From NCBI GenBank assembly GCA_902464195.1, contig CABQJB010000004.1, positions 1-26,275 on the forward strand: a stretch of 26,275 bases of DNA. The letters are read 5' to 3'. Both the position numbers and the translations under genes were made by a program. Position 1 is the stretch's first letter, and every line of letters starts with the position of its first letter. Under the pieces are notes generated by a model. The model was given only the letters and a program-made list of their open reading frames with translations, ran no database searches and was not told the origin of the DNA. Of this stretch, positions 1 to 9,176 are shown piece by piece. This DNA comes from an uncultured Megasphaera sp. Its GTDB lineage: Bacteria; Bacillota; Negativicutes; Veillonellales; Megasphaeraceae.

Positions 1-1
1 G

Positions 2-23
2 TATAATATATAATTGATATAAT
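2..23 (+). promoter_or_regulatory. Extended -10 promoter for secA
   Basis: TATAAT occurs at 2-7 and again at 18-23. The second is preceded by TG plus one base (15-17), giving an extended -10 (TGATATAAT). Its -35 region would lie off the left edge. The distance to the secA GTG at 70 leaves room for a short leader with GGAGGT at 55-60. Confidence 0.5.
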
Positions 24-69
24 ATCACAGAGTAGATTGCAAATTGTGTAAATTGGAGGTCTCGGATAG

Positions 70-2535
70 GTGTTTAATAAACTGATACAAAGACTGCTCG
101 GGAATAACACGGAGCATGAATTAAAGAAGATGTGGCCCATTGTCCGCCGCATCAATGATCTGGAACCGAAATTGGCAGGCCTGAGCGATGCGTCGCTGCA
201 GGAAAAGACCTTCGAGTTCAAGAATCGTCTGGCCAACGGTGAAACGTTGGATGACATTCTGCCCGAAGCCTTTGCCGTCGTCCGCGAAGCTTCACGCCGT
301 GTGACGGGGATGCGCCATTTTGACGTCCAGCTCCTGGGGGGCATCGTCCTCCACCGCGGCGACATCGCCGAAATGCGTACAGGTGAAGGTAAGACCCTGG
401 TTGCGACCCTGCCGGTTTACCTCAATGCCCTGACGGGCAAGGGCGTTCACGTCGTCACCGTCAATGACTACCTGGCTACCCGTGACAGTGAAGATATGGG
501 CCGCATCTATAAGTTCCTCGGCCTGTCCGTCGGCCTCATCGTCCACGACCTCACGTATGACCAGCGCCGCCGGGCTTATAACGCCGACGTCACGTATGGG
601 ACGAACAACGAATTCGGCTTCGACTACCTGCGCGATAACATGGTCATCAGCGAAGACCAGATGGTACAGCGGCCGCTCAACTATTGTATCGTCGACGAAG
701 TGGACTCGATCCTCATCGACGAAGCGCGGACGCCGCTCATCATTTCCGGCCCTGGTGAGAAATCGACGGACCTGTATTACACGCTGGCAGGCATCGTCAA
801 GACCTTCACCAAGGACGATTACACGATGGATGAAAAACAGAAGACCATCGCCCCGACCGATTCGGGCGTCGCCAAAGTCGAAAAGATGCTGGGCATCAGC
901 AACATGTTCGACAACGACCACCTCGACTTGAACCACCTGGTCATCCAGGCCCTGCGGGCGCGCTTCATGATGCACCGCGATAAGGATTACGTCGTCAAGA
1001 ACGGCGAAATCGTCATCGTCGATGAATTCACTGGCCGCCTCATGTTCGGCCGCCGTTACAGTGATGGCCTGCATCAGTCCATTGAAGCCAAGGAAAACGT
1101 CAAGGTCCAGGGCGAAAGCAAGACCCTGGCTACGATTACCTTCCAGAACTACTTCCGTATGTACGACAAGCTGGCCGGCATGACCGGTACGGCCAAGACG
1201 GAAGAAGACGAATTCAACAAGATCTATAAACTCGACGTCTACGTCATCCCGACCAATAAGCCGGCTATCCGCCGCGACCTGCCGGACGTCATTTACAAGA
1301 CGAAGAACGCCAAGTACCGCGCCGTCGTCCGGGAAGTCAAGAAACGCCACGCTACGGGCCAGCCGATCCTGGTCGGCACGACGTCCATCAACCAGTCGGA
1401 AATCCTCAGCCAGCTCCTGGACAAGGAAAATATCGTCCACAACGTGCTCAACGCCAAGTACCACGAAAAAGAAGCGGAAATCATCAAGAACGCCGGTCAG
1501 AAGGGCATGGTCACCATTGCCACCAACATGGCTGGCCGTGGCACGGACATAAAGCTTGGGCCGGGCGTCGCTGAACTGGGCGGCCTGATGATCATCGGCA
1601 CGGAACGCCACGAAAGCCGCCGTATTGACAACCAGCTGCGCGGCCGTGCCGGCCGTCAGGGCGACCCGGGTACGACGCAGTTCTTCCTGTCTTTGGAAGA
1701 CGACCTCATGCGTATCTTCGGCTCGGAAAACATTTTCAAGTTCATGGATAAGCTGGGCATGGATGAAGACGAACCGATTACGGCTAAGATGATCACCCGG
1801 TCCATCGAAAAGGCCCAGAAGAAAGTCGAAAGCCACAACTTTGAAATCCGTAAATACGTCCTGGAATATGACGATGTCATGAACCAGCAGCGTGAAGTCC
1901 TCTACGGTCAGCGCCGCCAGGTCCTCACGGCCGATTCACTGCGCGATACCATCATGGGCATGGTCGACGATATCATCCATGAAGGCCTGGATAAATACGC
2001 CAATGAAAAACTCTATCCGGAAGAATGGGATTTCGCCGGACTCCTGAGCCAGATGCAGCAGTATTTCGTACCTAAGAATGCTACGTCTGTGGAAGAACTG
2101 GAAAACCTGAGCCGCGTCGAAGTCCAGGATAAATTGAAACAGATCGCCGTCGACCTCTATGAAGAACGCCTCAAGGAAATTGGCGAACAGACCATGAAGG
2201 AACTAGAAAAGGCCATCATGCTCCGCGTCGTCGACAGCAAGTGGATGGACCACCTCGACGCTATGGATGCCCTCAAAGAAGGCATCAACCTGCGGGCTTA
2301 CGGCCAGAAGAATCCGCTCGTCGAATACAAATTCGAAGCCTATGAAATGTTCGAGGAAATGATCGAATCCATCAAACGGACGGTCGTCACCTTCCTCTAT
2401 CATATCCAGGTCACGTACAGCAAACCCGTACCGCAGGCGGAAGATCATCTCCAGGGCGCTCATGAAGTCCACGAAGAAAGCAAACCCGTCAGCGCCGAAG
2501 ACATCAAGAAAGACGAAGAACGGGAACGGCAATAA
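70..2535 (+). CDS. secA: SecA preprotein translocase ATPase
   Basis: SecA is the ATPase motor that drives unfolded preproteins through the SecYEG channel at the cytoplasmic membrane. The 821-residue product has Walker A MRTGEGKT (residues 102-109), DEVD Walker B (209-212), and in the second helicase domain GTERHESRRIDNQLRGRAGR with RQGDPG. The GTG start at 70 is chosen because GGAGGT at 55-60 sits 9 bases upstream. The C-terminus ends in a charged tail (DEERERQ) without the CxCxSG...CH zinc-binding motif that many SecA proteins use to contact SecB and lipids, so this is a tail-less form. It precedes prfB, as in many Firmicutes. Identification is near certain. Confidence 0.98.
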   Translation: MFNKLIQRLLGNNTEHELKKMWPIVRRINDLEPKLAGLSDASLQEKTFEFKNRLANGETLDDILPEAFAVVREASRRVTGMRHFDVQLLGGIVLHRGDIAEMRTGEGKTLVATLPVYLNALTGKGVHVVTVNDYLATRDSEDMGRIYKFLGLSVGLIVHDLTYDQRRRAYNADVTYGTNNEFGFDYLRDNMVISEDQMVQRPLNYCIVDEVDSILIDEARTPLIISGPGEKSTDLYYTLAGIVKTFTKDDYTMDEKQKTIAPTDSGVAKVEKMLGISNMFDNDHLDLNHLVIQALRARFMMHRDKDYVVKNGEIVIVDEFTGRLMFGRRYSDGLHQSIEAKENVKVQGESKTLATITFQNYFRMYDKLAGMTGTAKTEEDEFNKIYKLDVYVIPTNKPAIRRDLPDVIYKTKNAKYRAVVREVKKRHATGQPILVGTTSINQSEILSQLLDKENIVHNVLNAKYHEKEAEIIKNAGQKGMVTIATNMAGRGTDIKLGPGVAELGGLMIIGTERHESRRIDNQLRGRAGRQGDPGTTQFFLSLEDDLMRIFGSENIFKFMDKLGMDEDEPITAKMITRSIEKAQKKVESHNFEIRKYVLEYDDVMNQQREVLYGQRRQVLTADSLRDTIMGMVDDIIHEGLDKYANEKLYPEEWDFAGLLSQMQQYFVPKNATSVEELENLSRVEVQDKLKQIAVDLYEERLKEIGEQTMKELEKAIMLRVVDSKWMDHLDAMDALKEGINLRAYGQKNPLVEYKFEAYEMFEEMIESIKRTVVTFLYHIQVTYSKPVPQAEDHLQGAHEVHEESKPVSAEDIKKDEERERQ

Positions 2536-2539
2536 TGGC

Positions 2540-2556
2540 GTAGGGGCGTCCACGCG
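2540..2556 (+). repeat. Relic GTAGGGGC hairpin repeat
   Basis: GTAGGGGC begins 4 bases after the secA stop and runs into a small GCGT-CC-ACGC stem. The head matches the hairpin family abundant after 12997, but the long closing arm and the CCCGC foot are missing. It is probably a decayed copy; chance resemblance is possible. Confidence 0.35.
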
Positions 2557-2611
2557 AATTCTGTGAACATCCTATTATAGTTATTTTATTTAGAAAAAGC
2601 AGGTGATACTT

Positions 2612-3737
2612 GTGTTGTTAGATGAAATGCGTAAACCGCTGGAAGACCTCAAACATAGAATACAAGAAATCGGGGATTCACTTTAACTTACCTCGGAAAA
2701 AAGAACGTATCATGGATTTAGATATGCAGATGAGTGATCCGACCTTCTGGGATGACCCGGATAAGGCCAAGAAGATTTCCCAGGAAGCGACACTGCTCAA
2801 GACGGAAGTCGAAGGCCATGAAGAACTCGTCCGCAAAGCTGACGACCTCAGCGATTATTTGGAAATGGCCATGGAAGACGGCGACGCTTCCTTTGCCGAA
2901 GACATTGAAAAGCAGTACCACGACCTGCTCAAGGATATCGAAAAGCGGGAAGTACGGCTCCTCTTGTCCGGTGAATACGACAAGTGCAACGCTCTCATCA
3001 CTTTCCACGCCGGTGCCGGCGGTACGGAAGCCCAGGACTGGGCTCAGATGCTCATCCGCATGTATACCCGCTGGGCCGAACGCAATGGCTACAAATTAAC
3101 GGTCCTGGACATGCAGCCCGGCGATGAAGCGGGCATCAAGAGCGCTGCCTTCCGCGTCGAAGGCGAATATGCCTATGGCTATTTGAAATCGGAAAAGGGC
3201 GTCCACCGCCTGGTCCGCATTTCGCCTTTCGATGCCGCAGCCCGGCGCCACACGTCCTTTACGGCTGTCGATGTCATGCCGGAACTGCCCGACGACGTCG
3301 ATGTCGAAATCAATATGGACGACGTCCGCGTCGATTACTTCCGCGCTTCCGGTGCCGGCGGACAGCACGTCAACAAGACGAGTTCCGCTGTCCGCATGAC
3401 TCACATGCCGACGGGCATCGTCGTCCAGTGCCAGAATGAACGGTCGCAGCTGCAGAATAAAGAAATGTGCCTGAAATACTTGCGGGCTAAACTCTTTGAA
3501 CTGGAACAGGAAAAGCAGGAAAAACTGAAAGCCGAAATCGGCGGCGTCCACCAGGCTATCGAATGGGGGAGCCAGATCCGCTCGTACGTGTTCCACCCGT
3601 ACAACCTGGTCAAGGACCATCGGACCAACGTCGAAACGGGCAATATCCAGGCTGTCATGGACGGCGACCTGGACATCTTCATCGAAGGGTATTTGCAGCA
3701 GGAAAAAGAAAAGAAGTTAGCAAAGCAGGAGCTCTAA
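2612..3737 (+). CDS. prfB: Peptide chain release factor 2, programmed +1 frameshift
   Basis: RF2 releases finished polypeptides at UGA and UAA codons. The gene is in two frames. Codons 1-24 run from GTG 2612 (AGGTGA at 2601-2606) to CTT 2681-2683, followed by an in-frame TAA. Reading then continues in +1 from AAC 2685 for 350 codons, about 374 residues in all, normal for RF2. The joined protein reads GDSL-NLPRKKERI, matching the family's usual junction. Downstream are the RF2 codon-recognition tripeptide SPF (in RISPFDAAARRH) and the catalytic GGQ (SGAGGQHVNKTSS). A plain open frame from about 2622 would give a wrong N-terminus. The next gene begins 5 bases after the stop. Confidence 0.95.
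2672..2687 (+). promoter_or_regulatory. RF2 programmed frameshift site with UAA stop
   Basis: The sequence is GGGG (2672-2675), five bases, CTT (2681-2683), TAA (2684-2686), C. The canonical site is a Shine-Dalgarno-like AGGGGG, three bases, then CUU UGA C. Here the stop is UAA and the G-rich stimulator is weaker and further away. Its position at codon 25 and the protein alignment across the shift make its role clear, although the usual autoregulatory logic depends on UGA, read only by RF2. Confidence 0.85.
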
Positions 3738-3742
3738 AGTAA

Positions 3743-4429
3743 ATGAAAAAATGGATGATTTTCTTTGTCATCGTGGCAGCTCTCCTGGTCGGCGCCAATT
3801 CCTATGCGCCCCAGCTGGCCGAAGTGGGACTCTGTCAAGCCTTGTCGGCGACGCTCAATCTGCACAGCGATGATGTCCGCGTCCAGGCGTCGCCGGGAGT
3901 GAAGATTTTCCTCGGCGACATTGATGCCATTACGGTCCATGCCAATAATTTCCAGGCCGGCGATCTGACCTTCGCCCACTTCGACTGCAATCTCTACGGC
4001 GTCCATTTCAAACCGCTCCTGGCCCTGGCTGACCAGGAAGTCCGGGTCACGCGGGCCGAGAGTGGTGAGATGACGGCGTCCATCCGCAGTGAAGAACTGG
4101 AAAAGTTCCTGGTCAAGAAGGTCCAGGGACTGACGGACCCGCAGGTCTCCTTTGAAGATGACGCCGTCCGCGTCCAGGGACGGGTGAAGCTGGGCGGCCT
4201 CGTGTCGGCTCAGGCTGACGTCCGCGGTCATTTTGGCATGAAAGGGTCGAAGCTCATGTTCATCCCGTCGTCCGTGACGGTAGAAGGCATGGGCATGCAG
4301 ATCAGCACGACGCAGATGGCGAATGCTGAAATTTACGACTTTGCCGGGTTCCCCTTGGGAATCCAGCCGGACAGCGTCACCATGCGCGACGGCCTCCTGA
4401 CCATCCATGGCCAGGTGAGCAACTCATAG
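3743..4429 (+). CDS. DUF2993 (LmeA-like) exported protein
   Basis: The 228-residue product begins with an N-terminal hydrophobic segment (KKWMIFFVIVAALLVGANSY, about residues 2-21) that looks like a signal peptide or anchor. A beta-rich body follows, with the DUF2993 feel: repeated segments on 'LGDIDAITVHANNF', 'DLTFAHFDCNLYGV' and a final 'ITMRDG'-type strand (here VTMRDGLLTIHGQV). DUF2993 proteins such as mycobacterial LmeA bind phospholipid or lipid-linked glycans in the envelope; whether this one does is unknown. AGGAG at 3727-3731, inside the end of prfB, serves as ribosome binding site. It sits directly before the DUF5693 gene, suggesting an envelope role. Confidence 0.75.
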   Translation: MKKWMIFFVIVAALLVGANSYAPQLAEVGLCQALSATLNLHSDDVRVQASPGVKIFLGDIDAITVHANNFQAGDLTFAHFDCNLYGVHFKPLLALADQEVRVTRAESGEMTASIRSEELEKFLVKKVQGLTDPQVSFEDDAVRVQGRVKLGGLVSAQADVRGHFGMKGSKLMFIPSSVTVEGMGMQISTTQMANAEIYDFAGFPLGIQPDSVTMRDGLLTIHGQVSNS

Positions 4430-4443
4430 ATAAGGTGAAGAGA

Positions 4444-6489
4444 ATGACAAACATGAATAAACGCAGTATGCTGGCGATGATACTGGCCGTCCTCATCGGT
4501 CTCGTATGTGCGCTGGGCATGTGCGTACAACGCAATGCCATAGAAAATAAGTCGACGACGGTAGAACAGGCTATGGACTACGATGCCATCGTCGTCATGG
4601 CCCGTAACGATGGCTACGACCTCGACACGGCACTCCAGATGTGCCGCGATGCCGGCGTTACGAGCTTTACCATTTACGATACTACCCTCAATAAACTGAC
4701 CCAGCGCGGGGAATTGTCGCTGGTGACGAAACTCGGTGCCGACCTCTATTATCCTCAGTTCGGCATTACCGACAAATCCTATGATTACTATCTCATCGGC
4801 AAGCCCCAGGGCCAGACAGACCTCTATTTCGATGAAGTCGTGTCCGACCTCAAGACCCGCCTGGGCGACGATAAGGTCAAGATCATGTCCCATGGCCCGT
4901 ACCACATTGCCGGTATTAAAGGTGTCATGCCGGGCTTAGGCGACGTCAACCTGGGCATCCTCAGTGCCGACGCCAAGACCATCAGTGACCACGGTTTCCA
5001 CGTCATCCTGCGGCCGACGAATTACAGCAACCCGACGAAAGAACAGGTCGCTCATTTCTTCGACCGCGTCGACCAGATCCAGGACGTATCGGGCATCATG
5101 TTCGTCGGCAAAGAAGTCCTGGGTTATACGCCGGTCAACGCCGAACGCAAGACCATGCTGGACTATACGGCGGACAACCTCAACGACCGGGACATTCCTT
5201 TCTATATGATCGAATCGGTCAACCAGCTCCAGTATAATCAGCAGGACGGCATGTATGACCTGGCCGGCCTGGTCCATTACCGCACGGCCCGCGTCTATGC
5301 CATGGCCAAGGAAGAACTGGAAAAGATTACGCCTGAAGAAGCGGCCATGCGCTTTTACATCAGCGACTTGGAACGCAATGCCCGGGTCAATCTCTACCCG
5401 CTCTATAAGAAGCCTCTTCACGGTATGAACCTGACTCAGACCAACTTGTCTTACGTCAAGATGGTTTCGCAGAAACTGACGGACCGGGGTTATACTCTGG
5501 GCCGGGCTTCCATCATGCCGGACCGCCTGCTCCTGGCCATTACGGCAGCGGCAGCAGCCTGCGGCTTCGTCTTCGTCCTCAACCTGATCCTGCCCTTGAC
5601 GGACCGTAAGAACTATATCCTCATGGCCATCGGCATCGTCTGTGCCGTCATCGGCGCTATCGTCGCCAAAGGGGCCTTGTTCCTCCAGGTCTGGGCTATC
5701 GGCTGTGCGACGGCTGCGCCGACAGCGGCCATCTTATTGGCCCTGGACCACTGGAAGAAGATGAAGATCACCAGGAAACTCGGCTATGGCCGTGTCGTCC
5801 GCGATGGGACCATCGGCTTGTTCTTTGCCGTTGCCGTCGCTATGATCGGAGGCCTCTATATCGCCGCTATGCTGGGCAATATCCGCTTCTTCATGGAATT
5901 CGACTTCTACCGCGGCGTCAAACTGACCTTTGTCCTGCCCCTAATTCTGGTGGCTATCGGTTATCTGCGCCGCTTCCCGCTCATGGGACAGACCATGGCT
6001 TCGCCGGAAGACCTCAAAGTCTTCGTCAAGGATTTCCTCAACATTCCCATTAAGATGGGGACTATCCTCATCCTGGCCGTCCTGGCCCTGGCAGGCGTCA
6101 TCTTCGTCGGCCGCAGCGGCCATACGGCAGGTGTTCCCGTACCGGGCGTGGAAGTCACTATGCGCCGTTTCCTGGAAAATGTCCTCTATGCCCGCCCGCG
6201 GGAAAAGGAATTCCTCATCGGCCATCCGGCCTTCTACCTCATGGTAGCTGCCCTGTATCGTAAATGGCCGCAGCTGCTGCACTTCTTCCTGGTCATCGCC
6301 GCTGCCATCGGCGTCGGCTCCATGGTCGAAACCTTCGCCCATATCCGCACGCCCTTTCTCATGTCCTTCATCCGCGGCATCAACGGCTGGGTGACGGGCA
6401 TGGTCATCGGTATCGGCCTGATCATCGCCATTGCCATCGTCAGCTATGTGACGACGTGGCTGGGAAAGCAGGTGGCCCATCGTGACTAG
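4444..6489 (+). CDS. DUF5693 family polytopic membrane protein
   Basis: About 681 residues. One N-terminal membrane segment (about residues 9-28, MLAMILAVLIGLVCALGM) is followed by a roughly 320-residue extracytoplasmic domain and then, from about residue 358, a C-terminal bundle of seven to nine hydrophobic helices. I recognise it as the DUF5693 family, commonly encoded beside csaB; its biochemical role is not established. The start is placed at ATG 4444 because AAGGTGA (4432-4438) is correctly spaced from it; a GTG at 4435 lies inside that ribosome binding site. The 3' end overlaps csaB by 8 bases, implying translational coupling and a shared function in cell-wall polymer modification or export (inference). 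Confidence 0.8.
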   Translation: MTNMNKRSMLAMILAVLIGLVCALGMCVQRNAIENKSTTVEQAMDYDAIVVMARNDGYDLDTALQMCRDAGVTSFTIYDTTLNKLTQRGELSLVTKLGADLYYPQFGITDKSYDYYLIGKPQGQTDLYFDEVVSDLKTRLGDDKVKIMSHGPYHIAGIKGVMPGLGDVNLGILSADAKTISDHGFHVILRPTNYSNPTKEQVAHFFDRVDQIQDVSGIMFVGKEVLGYTPVNAERKTMLDYTADNLNDRDIPFYMIESVNQLQYNQQDGMYDLAGLVHYRTARVYAMAKEELEKITPEEAAMRFYISDLERNARVNLYPLYKKPLHGMNLTQTNLSYVKMVSQKLTDRGYTLGRASIMPDRLLLAITAAAAACGFVFVLNLILPLTDRKNYILMAIGIVCAVIGAIVAKGALFLQVWAIGCATAAPTAAILLALDHWKKMKITRKLGYGRVVRDGTIGLFFAVAVAMIGGLYIAAMLGNIRFFMEFDFYRGVKLTFVLPLILVAIGYLRRFPLMGQTMASPEDLKVFVKDFLNIPIKMGTILILAVLALAGVIFVGRSGHTAGVPVPGVEVTMRRFLENVLYARPREKEFLIGHPAFYLMVAALYRKWPQLLHFFLVIAAAIGVGSMVETFAHIRTPFLMSFIRGINGWVTGMVIGIGLIIAIAIVSYVTTWLGKQVAHRD

Positions 6490-7615
6490 AGTCGTCATTT
6501 CCGGCTACTACGGTTTTGCCAATGCCGGCGACGAAGCCATGCTGGCGGCCATTGTCGGCTCCCTGAAAGACATCATTCCCGACGTATCGATTACGGTCAT
6601 CACCGGCAACTGCCGCATGACCCGGGAAAACCATAACGTACAGGCTGTGCACCGCCTGAATTTCTTTGCTATCGCAGCGGCTATTCGCCGCTGTGATATT
6701 CTTATAAGTGGCGGTGGCAGCCTTTTGCAGGATGTGACCAGCGCCCGCAGTCTCTATTATTACTTGTGGATCATGAAAATCGCCCTGTTCTTCAAGAAGC
6801 CAGTCATGCTCTACGCCCAGGGCATCGGTCCCGTCCGCGGCGCCAAGGCCCGCCGGGCTGTGCGCGATGTCTTGCAGCGCGTCGCCGTCATCGGCGTCCG
6901 CGATGCCGATTCCAAAGCCGAACTGGCCGCCATGGGTGTGACGAAACCGCCTATCCACGTCACGGCCGACGCCGTCTTGTCCATGCATCCCGTCGACAAG
7001 AACATCGGCCTCTATATCCTCAAGAAACACGGCATCACCGGTATCCGCAGGCGTCTGGGCATTGCTGTCCGCAACTGGCAGGACCATGAAGCCTATAAGG
7101 ACGCCATCGCTGCTGCAGCCGACGAGCTGCAGGAAAAACAGGACGTCCACGTCATCTTCATTCCCATGCAGTATCCGGCCGACGTCGAAGCCGGCCGCGA
7201 CATTGCCAGCCGCATGAAGACGAAAGCCGTCGTCCTCGACGGCCACTATACGACGGTGGAATTCATGTCCCTCATGGGCTGTATGGATGCGGTCATTGCC
7301 AACCGCCTGCATGCCCTCATTTTTTCGGCTATCATGCAGGTGCCGGCGACGGCCGTGTCGTATGACCCGAAAATCGACAGTTTCATCGACCTCATCGGCG
7401 ACAGGGTTTGCGGTACGACAGAAGACGTTAGGGCGGCGGATATCGTCGCCGACGTGACTAAGAAATTATCCCTCGGCCATTTGGCGCCGGAAATCAAGGC
7501 TCGCCTCAACCACCTGCGGCGCCAGTCCCTGCGCAACGCCTATCTGGCCCTGCGCATCCTGGAAGGGCGCAAGGGCGTCCGCAAGCGCCTGCAACAGCAT
7601 CGGAGGTCCTTATGA
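6482..7615 (+). CDS. csaB: Polysaccharide pyruvyl transferase CsaB
   Basis: CsaB transfers pyruvate from phosphoenolpyruvate to a cell-wall glycan, making the ketal that SLH domains bind. The 377-residue protein shows family landmarks: SGYYGFANAGDEAML near the N-terminus, ISGGGSLLQDVTSARSLYYY, MLYAQGIGPVRG, and in the C-terminal half ANRLHALIFSAIM. GTG 6482 overlaps the DUF5693 stop, and its own stop overlaps the ftsE start (ATGA), so translation is probably coupled on both sides. Negativicutes carry SLH-domain outer-membrane proteins (OmpM type), which gives a plausible client. Whether the acceptor here is a secondary wall polymer or another glycan cannot be read from the sequence. Confidence 0.9.
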   Translation: MTRVVISGYYGFANAGDEAMLAAIVGSLKDIIPDVSITVITGNCRMTRENHNVQAVHRLNFFAIAAAIRRCDILISGGGSLLQDVTSARSLYYYLWIMKIALFFKKPVMLYAQGIGPVRGAKARRAVRDVLQRVAVIGVRDADSKAELAAMGVTKPPIHVTADAVLSMHPVDKNIGLYILKKHGITGIRRRLGIAVRNWQDHEAYKDAIAAAADELQEKQDVHVIFIPMQYPADVEAGRDIASRMKTKAVVLDGHYTTVEFMSLMGCMDAVIANRLHALIFSAIMQVPATAVSYDPKIDSFIDLIGDRVCGTTEDVRAADIVADVTKKLSLGHLAPEIKARLNHLRRQSLRNAYLALRILEGRKGVRKRLQQHRRSL

Positions 7616-8298
7616 TTGAATTAAAGAACGTATCCAAGGTCTATGACAATGGTTCCATTGCCCTGGACCACGTATCGCTCCATATCGGCAAGGGCGAGTT
7701 CGTCTTCGTCGTCGGCGCCAGCGGTGCCGGCAAGTCGACGCTCATCAAGCTCTTGTCCCATGAAGAATTGCCGTCGCGGGGGTCAGTCTTCGTCAACGGC
7801 ATTGAAGTCAATAAGCTGGCCAAGAACCGCGTCCCTTATCTGCGACGTAAGATGGGCATCGTCTTCCAGGATTTCCGCCTCCTGCCCAATAAGACGGCCC
7901 AGGAAAACGTGGCCTTTGCCATGGAAGTCATCGAAGCGCCGCGGCGACTCATCCGCCGCCGTGTCCGCGATGTCCTCGACCTGGTCGGCCTGGTGGGCAA
8001 AGCCGATGCCCTGCCCAAGAACCTCAGCGGCGGCGAACAGCAGCGCGTAGCTATCGCCCGGGCCATCGTCAACCGGCCGCTGCTGCTCATTGCCGATGAA
8101 CCGACAGGGAACCTGGACCCGGAAACGTCACGGGACATTATGGAAGTCTTCAAGAAAATCAACCACATGGGGACGACGGTCCTCATGGTGACCCATGATA
8201 AGACCCTCGTCGACATGATGAACAAGCGGGTCATCGAAATTGACGGCGGCAAAGTCGTCCGCGATGAACAGAAGGGGGGCTATGACGATGAAACTTAG
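7612..8298 (+). CDS. ftsE: Cell division ATP-binding protein FtsE
   Basis: FtsE is the ABC ATPase of the FtsEX complex, which transmits ATP hydrolysis across the membrane to activate peptidoglycan hydrolases at division. The 228-residue product has Walker A GASGAGKST (residues 35-43), Q-loop VFQDFRLLPNKT, signature LSGGEQQR (about 137-144), Walker B LLLIADEP and the D-loop GNLDP. GGAGGT lies just before the ATG at 7612, which overlaps the csaB stop codon. It overlaps the start of ftsX. Confidence 0.97.
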   Translation: MIELKNVSKVYDNGSIALDHVSLHIGKGEFVFVVGASGAGKSTLIKLLSHEELPSRGSVFVNGIEVNKLAKNRVPYLRRKMGIVFQDFRLLPNKTAQENVAFAMEVIEAPRRLIRRRVRDVLDLVGLVGKADALPKNLSGGEQQRVAIARAIVNRPLLLIADEPTGNLDPETSRDIMEVFKKINHMGTTVLMVTHDKTLVDMMNKRVIEIDGGKVVRDEQKGGYDDET

Positions 8299-9175
8299 GA
8301 CCATGCGCTACTACATGGCCGAAGCGTTCCAGTCGTTCTGGCGCAACCGCTTCATGTCCATCGCATCCATCGCCACCGTCGCCTTGTCGCTGTTCATCCT
8401 GGGCCTTTTCCTGACCCTTGTGGCCAACCTCGATTATTTCGCCGAGAACCTGGAAAGCCAGGTCGAAATCACGGTCTATCTTAAAGACGACGTGACCCAG
8501 AAGGACATCGACAGCGTCGGCCGCCGCCTGAGCGCTCTGCCCGATGTGAAATCCGTAGCCTTTACCGACAAGGACCAGGCCATGGACATCCTCAAGGAAC
8601 GCATGAAGGACCAGCCGGGCATCCTCGACGCCCTGGACGGCAAGAATCCACTGCCCAGTTCTTATGAAGTGACTTTCACCGAACCGGAAGCCGTACGCCG
8701 GACAGCCGACATCGTCGCTGATTATCCTGAAGTCGAAGGGACCCATTACGGTCAGGAAATCATCGAACAGCTCTTCCAGATTACGCGCATCATCCGCTGG
8801 GGCGGCATTGCTCTGATCATCTTCCTGACCCTGGCCATGCTGTTCATCATTTCCAACACCATCCGCCTGACCGTCTTCGCCAGGCGCAAGGAAATCGCCA
8901 TCATGAAATACGTCGGCGCGACGAACTGGTTCATCCGCTGGCCTTTCCTTCTGGAAGGGCTGCTCCTGGGCTTCATCGGCGGCGTCCTGGCAGACCTGGC
9001 TTTGTGCCAGTTCTACGGCTTCGTCGTCACGGCTATCCACCAGTCCTTAGCCTTTCTGCCCATGGTCAGCGTCTATCCCTTTATGTACCGCACGGCAGCC
9101 ATCCTCTTGGTCATCAGCATGATCATCGGCGCCTTGGGCAGTACGATTTCGCTGAAACGATATATGAAGGTGTAA
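8288..9175 (+). CDS. ftsX: Cell division membrane protein FtsX
   Basis: FtsX is the permease-like partner of FtsE. The roughly 295-residue product matches Gram-positive FtsX length. It has one membrane helix near residues 20-45 (MSIASIATVALSLFILGLFL), an extracytoplasmic domain of about 120 residues, and three C-terminal helices (around IIRWGGIALIIFLTLAML, PFLLEGLLLGFIGGV, and RTAAILLVISMIIGAL). The start at ATG 8288 is preferred because AAGGGGGG at 8272-8279 is 8 bases upstream; ATG 8282 would leave only 2. The gene overlaps ftsE by 11 bases. Confidence 0.95.
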   Translation: MKLRTMRYYMAEAFQSFWRNRFMSIASIATVALSLFILGLFLTLVANLDYFAENLESQVEITVYLKDDVTQKDIDSVGRRLSALPDVKSVAFTDKDQAMDILKERMKDQPGILDALDGKNPLPSSYEVTFTEPEAVRRTADIVADYPEVEGTHYGQEIIEQLFQITRIIRWGGIALIIFLTLAMLFIISNTIRLTVFARRKEIAIMKYVGATNWFIRWPFLLEGLLLGFIGGVLADLALCQFYGFVVTAIHQSLAFLPMVSVYPFMYRTAAILLVISMIIGALGSTISLKRYMKV

Positions 9176-9176
9176 T

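Noticed and set aside
292..1836. 514-codon open frame on the minus strand opposite secA
   Set aside because: It is antisense to an intact secA, has no ribosome binding site and no recognisable domain. Long antisense frames are expected where third positions are strongly G/C.
2622..2714. Plain in-frame start of prfB at 2622 or ATG 2712
   Set aside because: A start at 2622 gives non-family residues, and ATG 2712 would remove the conserved N-terminal helices. The upstream 24-codon frame with CTT TAA C explains the gene better.
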